A stretch of DNA of 64,000 nt from Dehalococcoidales bacterium. Lineage in GTDB: Bacteria; Chloroflexota; Dehalococcoidia; Dehalococcoidales; UBA3254. Location: assembly GCA_016926695.1 (NCBI GenBank), contig JAFGOB010000170.1:1-64000 (forward strand), given 5' to 3'. The notes under the pieces were generated by a model. It was not told the origin of the DNA. It saw nothing but the letters and a program-made list of their open reading frames with translations, and made no database searches. Numbering within the stretch: the stretch's first letter is position 1; every line of letters starts with the position of its first letter. Both the position numbers and the translations under genes were made by a program. Positions 1 to 9,647 of this stretch are shown in pieces.

Positions 1-20
1 CACCTCCGGAAGGATGGTTC

Positions 21-63
21 CCGCAGTTCCGGAACATTGGCTCTATACTAACCGGAACTGCGG
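21..63. terminator. Strong foldback at the window edge
   Basis: A perfect 12-bp inverted repeat (CCGCAGTTCCGG at 21-32, CCGGAACTGCGG at 52-63) encloses a 19-nt loop. No T-run follows on either strand. It may terminate a gene outside the window or the minus-strand kinase that ends at 268. Nothing else is recognisable in bases 64-267. Confidence 0.4.
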
Positions 64-267
64 CTCTCTCAGACCGGTGTAGACATTCTTCCACTTCAGC
101 TTTTCGTATTGACGTGTACTGTGTCCTCTCCTTGAAGCCAGTTACTTCAGCTCGTTTTGCAGCTTATGATAGCTGTCTAACCTTACAGAGTCCAGTTCTC
201 CCCGGTCAACGACTGCTTTTACGGCGCAGCCCGATTCGGCGTGATGGCTGCAATCAGAGAAGAGGCA

Positions 268-2634
268 TTATGTAATTGGAAGGCTGAAGTAAAACTTAGA
301 TCCCTTGCCCGGCTGGCTGTCAACCCATATCCTGCCGCCGTGCACTTCAATGATGCCCTTGCATATAGCCAGTCCCAGTCCTGTTCCTCTAGTTTTTCCG
401 GAGACAACCGGATGGGCCTGATAAAAACGATCAAACAGATTGCTAACGGTTTCTGGCGACATGCCCTCTCCATTATCCTCGATACTGAAAACAACATTTT
501 CACCTGAAGCTTCAACCCGGATAATAATGAGAGCACCTTCGGCAGAAAACTTGGCAGCATTTTCAACCAGATTGGTGATAACCTGTCCGATTCTGAATTT
601 ATCCGCCTGTACGGGGGGCAAATCAGGCGCCTGTATTATCTGGAATTTGTGTTTTTCCGTGATAATGGAGAGCAAACCGTCGATTGAATCCAGAATCTCA
701 TTAATGCTGAGAGAATGCTTCTCCAATTTCATATTACCGGAATCGATACGTGACATATCCAGCAAATCTCTTATAAGAAATGATAGTCTATCAGTCTCTT
801 TGTCAGCAATTTGAAGGAAATCCATCTGCTGCTGCCTGGTCCATTCGACATCCGGTTCAATAAGAGTTTCAATAAAGCCTTTGATGGAAGCAAGAGGCGT
901 CCTTAGTTCGTGGGAAACGTTGGAAAGCAGTTCGCTTTTGGCCTGGTTAAGTTTCTTCAGGGTTTCAATCTGGATGACTTTGTCCTGTGCCTGTTTGCTC
1001 TCGGTAATATCGCGGAAGGTCCATACCCTTCCCATGTAGTTTCCTTCCGCGTCCAGCACCGGTTCACAATACCTGTCAAGAACAACGCCGCTTTTCAGTT
1101 CAATCTCATCGTGGCCTATCTCATCCTTATGTTCGTCAAAATCAATAATTTTCTCAAGAAAAAGCTCAGGGTCTTTGACCATAGTGGCGGCGTATTCTCT
1201 CAATGCCGTGTCGTTTGGATCGTCTATTATTCCCTGGGGGACTTTGAATAACTCGGAAAAACGATGGTTGATGTACAACTTTTTACGATTCAAACCTACC
1301 ACTATGATGCCATCGACTGATGAATTCAATATTGCCTCGAGGAAAGCCGTCTTTGATTGCAGAGCTTCCTCGGCCTGTTTACGTTCTGTGATGTCACGAA
1401 CGACACAGAAAATCAGTTTTTCCCCATTGAAGACCGCCGCATTGCTGCTGATTTCAACACTGAATTCAGATCTGTCCTTGCGTATATGCTGCACCTCGAA
1501 GCGATCGCCTTTTTCATCGATAGTATAAAGATTTTCCGGCACCTCTCCATTCGATAGAGGTGCGCTCCAGTCCCATATATGGAGATGCCTGGCTTCCTCA
1601 GGCGAATATCCGTGCATCCTGGCAAACTGGATATTCGCTTCTACAACCTTCCCGGTAATATCGAGGATCACAATTCCATCACTGGACTGGTCCATCAAAA
1701 TTCTTCGCCAGGTGATCTCTTCATCGAGCATCTGCTGTGCTTTCATTTGCCCGGTAATGTCTTTATCCAGCACCAGGATAGCAGGCTTTCCTTCCCATGT
1801 AATCGAAATAGGACGCCTATCAAACCAGAGGACCTGACCATCCTTGTGGATGACACGCAGCACATAAGAATCGGGCGCCTGCTCGTTTCTGAATCTTTTT
1901 TGTAAAAAGCTGCGGACTTTTTCCCTGTCTTCAGGATGAATCAGGTTGAAACCATCGATGGTCTTCAGCTTATCTTCCGAGTAGCCTGTGATTATTTCCA
2001 CATAGCGATTGGTGAATACTATTTTCCCATCCTGTACAACTGAAAGAGCTATGGGAAGATCTTCCACCAACATCTGGTACATTTGCTCTGACTTTTGCAG
2101 GTCAGCCTCAGTCCTTTGCATCCTGGCGTTAACGGCCTCCAGTTCAATAACCTTTTCCTCCAGTTTGTTCACCAGGCGTTCACTGTAGAGTGTCAGTACC
2201 TCATTATCTTCTATGTTTGTCGGATATGAATGACTTGATTTGGATTCTCTATGACGAGATAGAACTAGCTGAACAGTGGAGAGAAACTCATCCGGTTCAA
2301 TGGGTTTCCTGATGAACAGGTCAGCGCCGATTTTCAAAGCCAGTTCTTCATCTTTATCATCGGTGTAGCTAGCCGTATAAAAAACGAATGGAATTTCTTT
2401 CAATACCGGGTCTTTTTTACATTCCAGGCATAATTGAAAACCATCCATATCGGGCATCATGATATCGCTGATGATCATATCAAATACCTGTGAATGCAGC
2501 CTCTCAATGGCTTCAATTCCGTTGTTAACACTGTCTACTTCATATCCTTTACCTTCCAGAATTATATTCAGCAACTTACGACTATCTTTATCATCATCCA
2601 CAACCAAAAATCTCACCGCACGCGCTCCACTCAT
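268..2634 (-). CDS. Hybrid PAS sensor histidine kinase with N-terminal receiver domain
   Basis: This is a cytoplasmic signalling protein with no membrane segment. Residues about 8-125 form a receiver domain: VVDDD acidic pocket, phosphoacceptor D57 in ISDIMMPD, and the conserved Lys in RKP. A coiled-coil-like stretch and three PAS domains (about 185-300, 310-420, 425-550) follow. A HisKA domain then carries the phospho-accepting H575 in SHELRTP, and a HATPase_c domain has the N, G1 (DNGEG) and G2 (GTGLGL) boxes. The order REC-PAS-HisKA suggests that an upstream phosphorelay tunes the kinase. The ATG at 2634 lacks a good ribosome site. GTG at 2616, 8 nt after GGAG, starts right at the receiver core and may be the true start. 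No cognate response regulator is adjacent. It is the last gene of the minus-strand island but has its own promoter. Confidence 0.9.
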   Translation of the reverse strand: MSGARAVRFLVVDDDKDSRKLLNIILEGKGYEVDSVNNGIEAIERLHSQVFDMIISDIMMPDMDGFQLCLECKKDPVLKEIPFVFYTASYTDDKDEELALKIGADLFIRKPIEPDEFLSTVQLVLSRHRESKSSHSYPTNIEDNEVLTLYSERLVNKLEEKVIELEAVNARMQRTEADLQKSEQMYQMLVEDLPIALSVVQDGKIVFTNRYVEIITGYSEDKLKTIDGFNLIHPEDREKVRSFLQKRFRNEQAPDSYVLRVIHKDGQVLWFDRRPISITWEGKPAILVLDKDITGQMKAQQMLDEEITWRRILMDQSSDGIVILDITGKVVEANIQFARMHGYSPEEARHLHIWDWSAPLSNGEVPENLYTIDEKGDRFEVQHIRKDRSEFSVEISSNAAVFNGEKLIFCVVRDITERKQAEEALQSKTAFLEAILNSSVDGIIVVGLNRKKLYINHRFSELFKVPQGIIDDPNDTALREYAATMVKDPELFLEKIIDFDEHKDEIGHDEIELKSGVVLDRYCEPVLDAEGNYMGRVWTFRDITESKQAQDKVIQIETLKKLNQAKSELLSNVSHELRTPLASIKGFIETLIEPDVEWTRQQQMDFLQIADKETDRLSFLIRDLLDMSRIDSGNMKLEKHSLSINEILDSIDGLLSIITEKHKFQIIQAPDLPPVQADKFRIGQVITNLVENAAKFSAEGALIIIRVEASGENVVFSIEDNGEGMSPETVSNLFDRFYQAHPVVSGKTRGTGLGLAICKGIIEVHGGRIWVDSQPGKGSKFYFSLPIT

Positions 2635-2704
2635 ATGGTCAAGTAAAAATGCCGGTTCTGCTATTTCAGACGTTATATGGAAAACATATTGTCCAGCAGT
2701 AAAT

Positions 2705-2758
2705 TTTCATAGTAGCATTTTTCCTATAATTTCATAGTAGCACATAACAAATATTTGT
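2705..2758 (-). promoter_or_regulatory. Promoter of the histidine kinase with paired direct repeats
   Basis: On the minus strand TTGTTA (2750-2745) and TATAGG (2728-2723) are 16 bp apart. A 13-bp direct repeat, TTTCATAGTAGCA on the plus strand, occurs at 2705-2717 and 2730-2742 and brackets the -10. A 12-bp palindrome ACAAATATTTGT covers 2747-2758. This arrangement suggests regulator binding. The remaining bases 2759-2941 of this intergenic stretch show nothing clear. Confidence 0.5.
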
Positions 2759-2941
2759 ATCATGCTGGGGATATATTACAGGGGAAAAAGAATGGACACA
2801 ATTCCGTTCTGATTATTTTCGGCGGTTGAATAGCCGGGGTAGCAGTAGCATCGAAAGGATATAAATGACACGAGTTGTTATTGGGATGCAGAAATAATCA
2901 TCCCTATTTTGCGAGCTTTATACACCATTTTTGGATTCAGG

Positions 2942-2977
2942 GCGCATGCCCCGGAGCAGCCACACCGGGGCATGCGC
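2942..2977 (-). terminator. Hairpin after the selenoprotein gene
   Basis: A perfect 13-bp stem (GCGCATGCCCCGG and its complement) with a 10-nt loop begins 20 bases after the stop codon at 2998. No T-run follows, so it is either a factor-dependent terminator or an mRNA 3'-end stabiliser. Confidence 0.6.
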
Positions 2978-2997
2978 AGAACATCCGCTTCAAGCGG

Positions 2998-4695
2998 CTA
3001 ATACCTCAGAAACGTGGGTACGGCATTCCTGTATTTAGCCAGCAGATCTGACCAGTTTGCAGGCAACTGTATTTTTTGGGATACCTTTTGGCTGGGATAA
3101 AAACCTGCCGGTGAGTGAATTCCTATAAAGGCGCCGGGGCCGCCGGCAACGATGATCTGTATTGACTCCGGTTCAGGTGTGATGGATGCATAGTCCGTTT
3201 CTATCATAGGCACTCTATATCTCCATAATCCGAGGCGGGTCCTGGGATCTATATTGGGACCGCTTGTTCCCCAGTAAGAGCCGAGATGGGTTACAGGGAC
3301 ACGTGCATATGAGGAGATGAATTGCTTTACATCCTTCTTGCTCCAGCCATATTCGGCCAGTGTTCTGGCATGCTGCGGGACAAGCATGAGACGGAAGCCT
3401 CCCTGTCGCCCGGGTACGAGATTGCAGGCTATAGCGCGCATTATTCCTGCGTCATCAGCACCGTGAGGCCATATCTGTATGGAGGTATTGGGTGTGGAAA
3501 CAAAAATCGTGCTGTCCTCTTTTTTAAATCCATACTCCACATGCATCGGTTCCCAGGGACTTCGCTCTTCGTCTTCGCCTATGACCATGCTGTATTTCCC
3601 CGGATTGCCCAACGTCCCCATATCTTCAATGCCTTTTCTTATGCCGCCAATGTTTCTTATGATAAACTGCATGGCACGTCCGATAGCGGCATTGGCGATG
3701 TCTCCCGGGCTAAGGCAGCCTGTACCGCAATTAATATGAATATCCTTCCGTATAGGTCCGTTGATAACCCAGAACGGGGCCCAGGAGCCGGTGCTTCCGC
3801 CCCATCCGGTAAAACCTGAGGATGGGTCCGCGCAAATTTGCACTGCGGCAATAATTACCGGCATATAGGTCGGCAAAGCTCCAGCCATAACCGCATTAAT
3901 GGCAATTTTTTCAACTGTGGCCTTGCCTTCACGGGGTACCAGCTTACCCACTACATGGTCGGGTGGAAGGTCTGTGCCCTTCAGCATTTCGGCTACCGCT
4001 TCTTCGGTAGGCGGGATAACAGGCAAGCCATCGCCCCAGCCCTTCTGGTAAACGAAACGGTTTACTTCCTGAATATTTCCCGTGAAAGCAACCCTTCCGC
4101 ATTTTTCAACTTCTCTGGGTTTGGGGGACTTTTCCTCTTCTGTGAGCGGTGAAGTCAATCCAGCGACAATATTATCCAGGACAGCAGTGATGCCGGCTTC
4201 GATGTTTTCGGTGATGCTGGCCTCGCAGTGTACGGAGGTGGAAATCATCCTCAGTGTTGGCATTTGCTTGCTGGAAGCTGCTGAGAGGACATCATCCGGG
4301 AAGCCCTCGTTATAGAGTGTAACCGTGGGAATATTTCTTTCTTCTGCCTGTATTGCGTCGTACACAAGGTACCGCGGACATGTCCCTCAATCGCCATAGG
4401 CATAGATGGCGCCGTCAATTTCCTTGATCCATTTTTCAAAGTCTGCTTTAAACTCGGTATCTATGACGGATATATTACCCCTGCGGAAAAAGGGGACAAA
4501 TTTTATGGTTGGAAACCTCTGCCCTAAAATTTTCTCTATCGCTTCCATCGTCGGCTTGGAACTCCGCTTGTCGTTACGAAATAGCCCGATGGTCTTTCCG
4601 GTCAAATCAGAGAGTCTTGGCGCCAGTCCTTTCAGCGGTAACGGGTCAATATCCGCCCAGGGATTAAGAAGATCATATTTTCCTTCAATACTCAT
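2998..4695 (-). CDS. UGSC-family selenoprotein with in-frame UGA (Sec103)
   Basis: Two open frames (4695-4387 and the stretch below 4387) lie in the same reading frame and are separated by one TGA at 4389-4387. Reading TGA as selenocysteine gives a 565-residue protein with the junction YAYGD-U-GTCPRYLVYDAI. This matches the hallmark U/C-G-S-C motif of the UGSC (seleno)protein family, here with Thr in place of Ser. The start ATG at 4695 follows AAAGGAGG. The N-terminal part (about 1-150) is a Rossmann-like UGSC domain. The C-terminal part (about 200-565) is a conserved Gly-rich region (GWGDGLPVIPPTEE, CGTGCLSPGD) common in this family in anaerobes. The molecular function is not established. 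It lies 159 bases downstream of the molybdenum hydroxylase genes. Automated annotation would split it into two fragments, the second falsely started at the GTG at 4365. Confidence 0.85.
4355..4389 (-). promoter_or_regulatory. Candidate bacterial SECIS element
   Basis: Just 3' of the UGA on the minus strand, GCG-GTAC (4375-4369) can pair with GTAC (4363-4360) and CGC (4357-4355), with a 2-nt GA bulge and a CUUGU apical loop. The loop lies about 21 nt after the UGA and contains a G-U, as known bacterial SECIS loops do. It was found by eye without folding energies. Confidence 0.45.
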
Positions 4696-4854
4696 ATGTA
4701 CATCCTCCTTTCTTGACTTTCAGGTATTCTTCTTTTTACTTCATTCCACCTGTTCCTATCGATCTTTCGCTACATATATGTACCTCCAACAAAACAATTC
4801 TCAACCTTTTCCTATGCTGTTATACATTAGTTCAGCCTTTAATCCACAGACTGT

Positions 4855-7224
4855 CTACCGGCAGTCTAATATTGCTCTTTTTACCAATGTCCTGGCGATC
4901 TGGATTTTGAACCTGTTGTAGGGAAGGGGGATGGCGTCAGACACAGCGGCTGCGCCCGCCGTTTCGGCATTTCCCTCGTTAAGGGCCTTGCCCCTGATGG
5001 CTTCTTCCGCCTTTGTTGCACGGTAAGGATTGCTATAGACGGCATTAAGGCAGATCCTGGCATCTTTGACCAGTCCGTTTTCAGTCTCTATGGCTGCTGC
5101 ACAGTTCACGATGGGGAAGTCAATCGATTTCCTGAGGGCAAATTTGATAAACGAGCTTTTAATTCCGTTTCGTGGGGCGGGCACCTTTATCTCCGTCACT
5201 ATCTCGTCGTCCTCCAGCACAGCAGGCTTGAGTCCTTTATCCGCCGCCCAGAAGTCCTCCGCCTTAATCTCCCTTCCGGAGGTCACAATCACGGCATCCA
5301 GGGCAACAAGCGCCGCGGCCATATCCGACGGATTGACTCCGTCACAGCCGCAGTTCATACAGCGGCCGGCTTCAATATTCACCATGTCCGCATCCAGACC
5401 CTGAATATCTTCAGATTCCAGGCTGAGATACTCAAGCGGCAGCTCAGGCGCTTTCACTCTGGACTGCTTTTTATAAAAATCCCCTTCGGCCCTGATCAGG
5501 TGATCTACCTGCCTGTTGGAGTCCAGATATATACCCCCGAGATGCCTGTTTATCGATACCGCCGCCCTGCGTCCGGCGGCAACAGCCGCCGTCACCGAGG
5601 CGAGGCCTGAGCCCAGGGCAGCATCCCCACCGGCGAATACCTTCATTTTAGAGGTAGACTGGGTTTCAGGGTCGACCGCTATCAAGCCCTGTTTGATTTC
5701 CAGGATGGACTCAGCATAACCGGTAACGGGCTTCTGTCCGGTTGCCAGTATTATCTCGTCAGCTTCCACTATCTCCTTTGTGCAGTTGTCATACTCCGGT
5801 GCAAACTTGCCCTGGCTGTCATAGACTTTCGTACAGCGTACAAGCTCCATACCGGCAACCCGGCCATTCTCCAGCAATACTCTGTACGGTCCCCAGGACG
5901 GTTTCACTTTGATACCTTCTTTCACGGCCTGCTCCACCTCTTCCGGCAGCGCCGGCATCTTTTCCCTGCTTTCCAGGCAGGCCATAGTTACATCCTCCAC
6001 GCCCAGGCGGCGGGCGGTGATGGCCAAATCGATAGCCACCTTACCTCCACCTATCACCAGCACTTTCCCGGCGGATAGAGGTCTTAAACCTTTATTGACC
6101 CGGATCAGGAATTCCAGTCCGAAAGTGAGTTTATCTTCGTTCTCAAGTCTCAGCGACGGCCGTCCCCAGGCGCCGGTGGCACAGAAGACACTATCATAGT
6201 CTTTTTCAATGTCGTTCAGGGTGATGTCCTTGCCTACCATTGTCCCGAGCCTGAACTGAACACCCATCTTCTCCAGCGATTGAACCTGATTTCTCACTAT
6301 ATCTTTAGGCAGCCGGTAGGCCGGTATGCCGAAGGTCAGTATTCCACCTGCCTCTTCCAGCTCTTCGAAGACGGTCACTTCATGTCCCATTTTTCTCAGG
6401 TAAAAAGCTGCTGAAAGACCGGCAGGTCCAGCGCCAATTACCGCTACCTTGCGGCCCGTTTCCTGCTGCGGGGCCTGATAGTAACTATCCGGGTTATTCA
6501 GAATATAGTCCCCCATAAATCGCTCGATCGACCTGATCGAGAGAGATTCATCATACTCTCCACGGTTGCAGTTTTCCTCGCAATAGTGCGGGCAAACTCT
6601 GCCCGTGATGGCCGGGAAGGGGTTGGTCCTCAATAATATTTCAGCGGCTTCATCCAATCTTCCTTCCCTGATCTTGCCCAGGTATGAAGGAATATCCGCT
6701 CCGCTGGGACATTTCGAAGTACAGGGAGGCGGCGCTACCCTGGCTGCTCCGAAGATCGAATGGTAGCGGTTGTCTCCGCAGGTGGCATGGCACATCTTGC
6801 CGCCCTTGCGGATGCAATCGAAGCGGTTGTCCTCTTTGCGGAAATACCAGCACCTGATCAACTGGCAGATATTGCCGCCTATGGTGCCCATAGCCCGTAC
6901 ATGCGGCGATGCCGTCTGCCGCGCCGCCTGACAGAGGGCCGGATACCTGCTTTTAATATTTGCATCCAAGGCAATATCCTCCAGCCTGGTAAGGGCTCCT
7001 ATCCTGAGCAGGCCGTCTTCTTCCCGGATGTAGTCCAGTCCAGAGATGCTTTTCAGGTTGATCACTGCCTCGGGATAATCCCGCAGCACCTCGAATCTCA
7101 TGGTCCCTATCAGATCAGTGCCGCCTGCTATTACCCAGGCATTCTTTCCGTGCTTTCTCAGGAGGGCGACCGCTTCTTCCACCGTTTTCGCGTCTATATG
7201 GTCATATTTTCTAATACTTTTCAT
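4855..7224 (-). CDS. Molybdenum hydroxylase FAD subunit with inserted GltD-like NAD(P)H oxidoreductase
   Basis: This 789-residue protein is a fusion by insertion. Residues 1-160 are the FAD-binding half of a CoxM/XdhB-type subunit (AGGTDL, TIGGNIC). It has a Cys-rich loop (C120, C125, C137, C145, C149) resembling the extra 4Fe-4S loop of 4-hydroxybenzoyl-CoA reductase beta subunits. Residues about 163-625 are a GltD-like module: an N-terminal Fe-S region (C168, C172, C211, C215, C219), an FAD Rossmann motif GAGPAG (264-269), an NAD(P) motif IGGGKVA (391-397), and an ATG-type FAD end (ILATGQKP, AGGDAA). Residues 630-789 resume the CoxM C-terminal domain. Presumably electrons pass between NAD(P)H, flavins and the molybdenum subunit. 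It lies 13 bases downstream of the large subunit gene. Confidence 0.88.
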   Translation of the reverse strand: MKSIRKYDHIDAKTVEEAVALLRKHGKNAWVIAGGTDLIGTMRFEVLRDYPEAVINLKSISGLDYIREEDGLLRIGALTRLEDIALDANIKSRYPALCQAARQTASPHVRAMGTIGGNICQLIRCWYFRKEDNRFDCIRKGGKMCHATCGDNRYHSIFGAARVAPPPCTSKCPSGADIPSYLGKIREGRLDEAAEILLRTNPFPAITGRVCPHYCEENCNRGEYDESLSIRSIERFMGDYILNNPDSYYQAPQQETGRKVAVIGAGPAGLSAAFYLRKMGHEVTVFEELEEAGGILTFGIPAYRLPKDIVRNQVQSLEKMGVQFRLGTMVGKDITLNDIEKDYDSVFCATGAWGRPSLRLENEDKLTFGLEFLIRVNKGLRPLSAGKVLVIGGGKVAIDLAITARRLGVEDVTMACLESREKMPALPEEVEQAVKEGIKVKPSWGPYRVLLENGRVAGMELVRCTKVYDSQGKFAPEYDNCTKEIVEADEIILATGQKPVTGYAESILEIKQGLIAVDPETQSTSKMKVFAGGDAALGSGLASVTAAVAAGRRAAVSINRHLGGIYLDSNRQVDHLIRAEGDFYKKQSRVKAPELPLEYLSLESEDIQGLDADMVNIEAGRCMNCGCDGVNPSDMAAALVALDAVIVTSGREIKAEDFWAADKGLKPAVLEDDEIVTEIKVPAPRNGIKSSFIKFALRKSIDFPIVNCAAAIETENGLVKDARICLNAVYSNPYRATKAEEAIRGKALNEGNAETAGAAAVSDAIPLPYNRFKIQIARTLVKRAILDCR

Positions 7225-7237
7225 ATATTCCTGCCTC

Positions 7238-9646
7238 TTATGCCTTTCCCAGTGCTTTCAGTACCCTGTCCGGGGTCACGGGGGTTTCTTCTATCCATAC
7301 TCCGATAGCGTTATGGACCGCCGGGACCAGCAGGGCCGCGGCGGTAGCCGCCTTGCCGGCTTCGCTGCATCCATATAGTCCGTAGGCGCTCCAACCGCAA
7401 TGCGTTTCGATAATGGGGGTCTCTATTTCCCCGACATCCAGCATGGTCAAAATCGGGTAGCCGATATGGTTATCGTTGAGCCTGACTCCCGTTTGCGGGT
7501 CATAGTATATAGCCTCGGCGCCGGAAACCCCCAGGCCCTGATATGCGCCGCCGTGCAGTTGATTTTCATTAATGTCCGGATTGATCGACTGGCCGACGTC
7601 ATAGGGATGGACCAGCCTGGTTACCTCAATCTGCCCTGTCTCGGTATCCACCTCCACTTCGATAAAACAGGCATTCCTGGCCATGAAGAATTTCTCTTCA
7701 ATTTTGGGAAGTTCGGTCGGCATATCCCCTACAAAGAAGGGACCTCCAATACTACGCATTATCCTCATATGTTTAAGGGTAACGCTTTGTACAGGCAGAG
7801 TATTTTGCGGATTGGCTTTTTCAAAAATAAGGCCGTCTTTGATGTCCAGTTCATTGATGTCTTTACCCGCGAAAGGTGAAGGGGGAGGCGGCGGAGCTCC
7901 CGGGAAACGCATTTCCGCGGGAGGTTCTTTGATAGAATACTCGAGAAGCATTTTCTTCATCTTCCTGGCATTTAAGACCAGCCCGAATGAATTAATGCTG
8001 CAGCCGGAAGAGCCGCCGGGCGAACAGGCATCAAAAAAGGAATAATCGGTAAATTCAATGTTTACATCTTCATAACGCAGCCCGATTTCGTCCGCCACGA
8101 TCTGGCAATAGCTGGTCGGGGCGGATTGGCCGCAATCAGCCCGGCGGAAGACGATAGTAGCCGTACCATCAATATCCATGGTGATTCCCGGAACACTTCC
8201 CAGCATGGCGCCGGTATCCCAGCTTGTTACGGCATAAAATCCGACACCGTGCATCCTGCCGTTAGGGAGTTTCCTGGCGCCGGGAGGATGCCACTTGCTG
8301 TCCCAATCGAAGGCTTTTTTACCCGCTTCCACGACTTCTTTAAGGCTGTCCCTGAGCGGCATTCCATTGGGCTTTTTAACGTTTTCATTCAGCCAGGCCA
8401 TATCATGACCCATAGACCCATCGTTGATCAACTGGACTTCTATGGGGTCCATACCCAGTTGGGCTGCGACCCTGTTGATTACAAGATTGACGAATGTGCA
8501 GTTGGCAGCGCCGTCCTTCCAGCATGACTCGTGAGGTTTGCTCCAGAAAGCGTGGATTTCACGCACTGACACATTCGGAGTTTTCAGACTATCGACAAAT
8601 TTATGATAAAGAGGAAGGCCGGTCTTTTGATATGCCACAATTTGTATAGCCACTATGGTACCATCATTATTAAAACCTACCTTGTAATGAGCAGTCCCGG
8701 TCTCAAAACTCGTTCCTTCCCAGTTAAAGGTATAATCGTCCACAAATTTGACCGGTCTGAGGGTTTTTTTGGCAGCGATGGCGGCATACCTTACCATATG
8801 AGCGGCGATCCCCATGGCATTGCCGCCGAACGAACCTCCGTTATAGGGGGTATGCACCTTCAACCTGGACGGTCTGGTCGGATCGCTTTTGAGTCCCGGG
8901 TCCGCCATAGAACCATGATCACCCGCGATAAACTGGCCGTGGTACCAGAACTCAAGATCATTTCCAGTCCAGCGCGCAACCATGCATCCAGGCTCGACAC
9001 CGGCCCAGACATCATCATCTTTTTTGCTCTCAACAAATTCGACTATATTCTCGGATTCTGCAAAGCCCTTTTCCACATCGCCCTGGTTAAATATGACCGT
9101 ATCCCGCCAGATATTGTTTTTAGAATTGATCTCGGGGTGCAGTAAATGAGCATCCGGGCTGGCGGCTTCCTCGGGATCAAGGATAAAGGGCAATTGCTCC
9201 CATTCGATGCCCTTGCCGATCAATCTCAGCGCTTCGTCGCAAATCTCTTCGCTTTCGGCAATAACCATGGCGCCGACTCTGGAACCCTGGGAATCGGCCG
9301 TATCGGGTAAAATGGAGTCCCTGAACCAGCACCAGAAGGAAGTACCTCTGCGCGATATGAAGGGATCTTCTAACTCGGCATCCTGATCGTCGTACCTGAT
9401 TACCGCCCATACTCCGGGCAAAGACCCGGCTTTGCCGCTGTCCATACTCTTGATTCTGGCATGAGCGTAAGGAGAGCGGTATACTTTCACATACAGCATC
9501 CCCGGCAGGTATACATCATTGGTATAGACCGCCCTGCCGGTTACCTTCTCAGCGGCCTCTTTGGGACGCAGGCCGCGCCTGCCGATACAACCGCCTTCAG
9601 GCGGCCTCCACAACCATATCCTGTTGTCTTTTTGTTGTTCTGTCAT
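7238..9646 (-). CDS. Xanthine dehydrogenase-family molybdopterin-binding large subunit
   Basis: This 802-residue catalytic subunit is of the CoxL/XdhA/HcrA type. It has the N-terminal Ald_Xan_dh a/b hammerhead (AAEKVTGRAVYTNDV), the molybdopterin-contact motif GGSFGGNAMG, CGQSAPTSYCQ in place of the usual GQG, and the C-terminal GCSEAGKAA that places the catalytic Glu. These enzymes hydroxylate or reductively dehydroxylate aromatic or heterocyclic carbon centres. The substrate cannot be told from sequence. The unusual residues at the substrate channel (Cys after Tyr in SYCQ, a Pro-rich loop near 600) argue against xanthine. ATG at 9646 is 2 bases from the stop of the 2Fe-2S subunit gene, so the two are translationally coupled. 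Confidence 0.9.
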   Translation of the reverse strand: MTEQQKDNRIWLWRPPEGGCIGRRGLRPKEAAEKVTGRAVYTNDVYLPGMLYVKVYRSPYAHARIKSMDSGKAGSLPGVWAVIRYDDQDAELEDPFISRRGTSFWCWFRDSILPDTADSQGSRVGAMVIAESEEICDEALRLIGKGIEWEQLPFILDPEEAASPDAHLLHPEINSKNNIWRDTVIFNQGDVEKGFAESENIVEFVESKKDDDVWAGVEPGCMVARWTGNDLEFWYHGQFIAGDHGSMADPGLKSDPTRPSRLKVHTPYNGGSFGGNAMGIAAHMVRYAAIAAKKTLRPVKFVDDYTFNWEGTSFETGTAHYKVGFNNDGTIVAIQIVAYQKTGLPLYHKFVDSLKTPNVSVREIHAFWSKPHESCWKDGAANCTFVNLVINRVAAQLGMDPIEVQLINDGSMGHDMAWLNENVKKPNGMPLRDSLKEVVEAGKKAFDWDSKWHPPGARKLPNGRMHGVGFYAVTSWDTGAMLGSVPGITMDIDGTATIVFRRADCGQSAPTSYCQIVADEIGLRYEDVNIEFTDYSFFDACSPGGSSGCSINSFGLVLNARKMKKMLLEYSIKEPPAEMRFPGAPPPPPSPFAGKDINELDIKDGLIFEKANPQNTLPVQSVTLKHMRIMRSIGGPFFVGDMPTELPKIEEKFFMARNACFIEVEVDTETGQIEVTRLVHPYDVGQSINPDINENQLHGGAYQGLGVSGAEAIYYDPQTGVRLNDNHIGYPILTMLDVGEIETPIIETHCGWSAYGLYGCSEAGKAATAAALLVPAVHNAIGVWIEETPVTPDRVLKALGKA

Positions 9647-9647
9647 C

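Noticed and set aside
4363..4389. Frameshift or nonsense mutation splitting a gene at 4387
   Set aside because: Both parts are in the same frame and the only stop is TGA at the exact Sec/Cys position of the UGSC motif. A pseudogene would not be expected to fit so well.
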